A stretch of DNA of 64,000 bases, from positions 62,001 to 126,000 of the forward strand of contig JBAPTW010000033.1 in NCBI GenBank assembly GCA_049282355.1, written 5' to 3'. The translations under genes and the position numbers were made by a program. Origin of the DNA: JAGTVB01 sp049282355 (GTDB lineage Bacteria; Pseudomonadota; Gammaproteobacteria; HK1). The notes under the pieces were generated by a model. It had not been told where the DNA came from and ran no database searches. It saw only the letters and a list, made by a program, of their open reading frames with translations. Position 1 is the first letter of the stretch, and each line of letters begins with the position of its first letter. Of this stretch, positions 62,250-64,000 are shown piece after piece.

Positions 62250-63259
62250 ACAGCCGTGTTGGGACGGGCAAGGATTAGCGAAAAATAGCCGTTGTCTGCT
62301 TCGAAATGTTGCTCAATCCGAAGATCGCTCATACGCAGTAAACGTTCAATTGCTCTGTAGGTAAACTTACGACTGATTTCTGTCTGAATCGCATCGCCTT
62401 CATCCATTTGAAAGCTTCGGTCAAAGGCAGCGATGGTGACCCGTTGCCGTGCTTTGGCGATGAGGTACATTTCGATCCGTTGAGCGGTCGGATTATAGCA
62501 GGCGTGATGATGGTAGGCGTCAAGCCTGAAATCGGCAGCGAGCGCTCTATTCAATACTCGCAGCAAATTTCGATTAAACTTAGCGGTGAGCCCGGCGCCA
62601 TCATTATAGGCCGCGTGCAAGACAGCCGCGTCTTTTACTCTGTCAATACCCAAAAGTAACCGATCACCCGGTCTCATCTCCGATCGGAGCTCGCGCAAAA
62701 ATGCTAAAGCGTCAGTTTCTGTTAGATTGCCAATAGTGCTACCGAGAAACACGAAAAGACGGCCGCCATGCATGGCAGGAAGACGAGGAAGGTCCGAGTG
62801 ATAGTCGCCTACGAGCGCAGTGATGTGTAGCCAGCGATAATCTCTTATTAGCGCTTCGCTGGATTCCAATAACACCTCACGGCACACGTCCAGCGGAGCG
62901 TAAACGATCGGGGCTTCCTGGGAAGCGCAGGCAGAGAGCAGGTGCCGCGTTTTGCGAGCGGTACCGCTCCCAAGCTCCACAATATAGGTTGGACGGGTGT
63001 TACGAATAACCGCTTCGGCGGATTTCGCTAAAAGGGCATCCTCGGTTCGGGTGAGGTAATACTCCGGGGTATGGCAAATTTGATCGAAAATTATCGAGCC
63101 ACGAGCGTCATAAAAGTATTTTGGAGGTAAAGACCGAGGTTCTGACAGCAATCCCGCAAAGGCGTCTTCCATCAGACTATCGTTGGCTTTAGAAGCTGCC
63201 ACAGTGCGGCAGGAAAGCCGTTCCGATATCTGCTCTAAGTTCTCACAGGATAAAGGCAT
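62246..63259 (-). CDS. egtD: L-histidine N(alpha)-methyltransferase EgtD-like
   Basis: 337 residues. Trimethylates histidine to hercynine, the first step to ergothioneine. LPPKYFYDARGSIIFDQI, the SAM site VELGSGTARKTRHLL, and MDEGDAIQTEISRKF, with the Glu and Ser that grip histidine, match EgtD. No EgtB sulfoxide synthase is next to it in the window, so the product may be hercynine or egtB is elsewhere. Upstream of ampD. Confidence 0.88.
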   Translation of the reverse strand: MPLSCENLEQISERLSCRTVAASKANDSLMEDAFAGLLSEPRSLPPKYFYDARGSIIFDQICHTPEYYLTRTEDALLAKSAEAVIRNTRPTYIVELGSGTARKTRHLLSACASQEAPIVYAPLDVCREVLLESSEALIRDYRWLHITALVGDYHSDLPRLPAMHGGRLFVFLGSTIGNLTETDALAFLRELRSEMRPGDRLLLGIDRVKDAAVLHAAYNDGAGLTAKFNRNLLRVLNRALAADFRLDAYHHHACYNPTAQRIEMYLIAKARQRVTIAAFDRSFQMDEGDAIQTEISRKFTYRAIERLLRMSDLRIEQHFEADNGYFSLILARPNTAV

Positions 63260-63300
63260 ACTGGCACCTACCGCTCCAGTCCTTCGGAAGCTTCCTCCTT

Positions 63301-63360
63301 AGAAGCGGTTTAAAAACTACAGCGCCTGTCGTGAGCGGCATTGCGCGAGGCGTACCAGCG
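63301..63360. repeat. Half-copy of the dispersed repeat (B)
   Basis: agaagcggtttaaaaactac followed by gtgagcggcattgcgcg matches the first 50 bases of the reverse complement of element A (agaagctgttttaaaaacta, ctgagctgcgttgcgcg). It lies between egtD and the CBS gene and ends next to the CBS stop codon. Confidence 0.65.
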
Positions 63361-63780
63361 CTACCGGCGATATTCTCGCTCCCGCGCAGCCATACCGACG
63401 ATGACTAGATCGGTAAAGCTGACGACGCCCACCACCTCGCCGACATCGACCACTGGCGCCCGGGAAAAGGCAAAACGGTCAAATAATTGTGCACAGTACC
63501 GGATATCCATCTCCGGGTCCACCGTAATCACCGGTTTCTGCATCACCTCATAGACGTTGACACGCTCCGGAGCGCGATTCCTGCCGAGGACCTTTCGGGC
63601 AATATCCGAAATGAGCAAAATGCCATATTCATCGTCTCGATGCCGCTTTTTCACGATCAAGCACTTTGTTTCCACGTGCTGCATGGTTGCTAGCGCATCC
63701 TTTATGGTCGCCATGCTGTCCACAAGGTCAAACTTGCGTTTCATGACATGGCGCACGCGAATAATTTCCCGTGTGCTCAC
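63361..63780 (-). CDS. CBS domain pair protein
   Basis: 139 residues forming two CBS motifs, a likely adenine-nucleotide sensor. First: VMKRKFDLVDSMATIKDALATM; second: VMQKPVITVDPEMDIRYCAQLF and ending VGVVSFTDLVI. GTG start; its GTGA overlaps the stop of the upstream PII-like gene, so they are coupled. A regulator of an adjacent transporter is likely. Confidence 0.88.
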   Translation of the reverse strand: MSTREIIRVRHVMKRKFDLVDSMATIKDALATMQHVETKCLIVKKRHRDDEYGILLISDIARKVLGRNRAPERVNVYEVMQKPVITVDPEMDIRYCAQLFDRFAFSRAPVVDVGEVVGVVSFTDLVIVGMAAREREYRR

Positions 63781-64000
63781 AATTGTTCCTCAACAACACG
63801 CGTTAACTTGGCAACTTGGTGGTCAACGCCGACAGCGTCCTCAACATCGACTTGAAAAGCGATGCCTCTTCCCTTTGTTCCGAACTGTCCCACCTCGGCG
63901 ATAGTCTCCAATATATGCCGACTGAGATGCTCCTCAACGAGAAACAGCACGACATCTCGCTGAGTTTCCAGCGTAAGCCCGAAAAAAGTCCTGGTCTCTT
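63777..64000 (-). CDS. PII-family protein (5' end outside window)
   Basis: About 74 C-terminal residues are visible, with no start in the window. TFFGLTLETQRDVVLFLVEE, LSRHILETIAEVGQF and GIAFQVDVEDAVGVDHQ match PII-like proteins that are encoded with CBS proteins and DUF1538 permeases. It is translationally coupled to the CBS gene. The T-loop and ligand site are not visible, so the effector cannot be judged. Confidence 0.75.
   Translation of the reverse strand, partial: ETRTFFGLTLETQRDVVLFLVEEHLSRHILETIAEVGQFGTKGRGIAFQVDVEDAVGVDHQVAKLTRVVEEQL

Noticed and set aside
1..64000. CRISPR arrays, prophage, rRNA genes
   Set aside because: No regularly spaced repeats, no phage structural or integrase gene and no rRNA sequence was seen on either strand.

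Overview
The window reads as a chromosomal segment of a gammaproteobacterium. It carries a chain of gene blocks whose order matches Pseudomonas-type and other gammaproteobacterial chromosomes: truB-rbfA-infB-nusA-rimP with an initiator tRNA upstream; pilZ-holB-tmk-mltG-pabC ending the fabF-acpP-fabG-fabD-fabH-plsX-rpmF-yceD lipid block; rluC divergent from rne; acpS-recO-era-rnc-DUF4845-lepB-lepA; rseB-rseA-rpoE divergent from nadB; and xseB-ispA. The species cannot be named from sequence alone. Rubrerythrin/DUF3501, EgtD and a PII-CBS pair would fit a free-living, possibly sulfur-oxidising lineage, but that is inference.

Layout. 1-6659: translation and transcription operon on the minus strand, with a rimP-leader terminator, a small unknown protein gene and tRNA-fMet. 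6866-8197: AMMECR1-domain gene and an isolated fliA. 8198-8991: gene-free, partly AT-rich. 8992-13504: a block that looks inserted, holding a DUF6998-like gene, a pdxA paralogue, pdxT, pdxS and a class V aminotransferase. It abuts a 15-codon stump of tatD. 13587-25687: pilZ through yceD. 25747-31691: maf, sppA, rluC, rne. 31752-37517: acpS to lepA. 37718-42211: truncated mucD, rseB, rseA, rpoE, nadB. 42276-45067: epmA, efp, epmB, the EF-P lysylation set. 45137-50961: DUF1015, parC, parE. 51206-53677: DUF3501, Fe-S oxidoreductase, rubrerythrin. 53892-57674: xseB, ispA, queD, folE2, FIST. 57704-64000: mazG, thioredoxins, ampD, egtD, CBS and PII-like genes.

Most informative signals. (1) Vitamin B6 synthesis seems to have been rewired: pdxS-pdxT are present, while pdxJ is missing from its usual slot between recO and acpS. 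(2) Two conserved genes, tatD and mucD, survive only as N-terminal stumps. (3) A MITE-like repeat with perfect 17-bp terminal inverted repeats lies at 61526-61672, with half-copies near 55029, 63301 and possibly 8905. (4) The initiator tRNA has U1/U72 instead of the usual C1/A72 mismatch. (5) Palindromes and terminators in the leaders of rimP, lepA, queD and rubrerythrin suggest regulation. No CRISPR array, rRNA operon, prophage or intact insertion sequence was seen.
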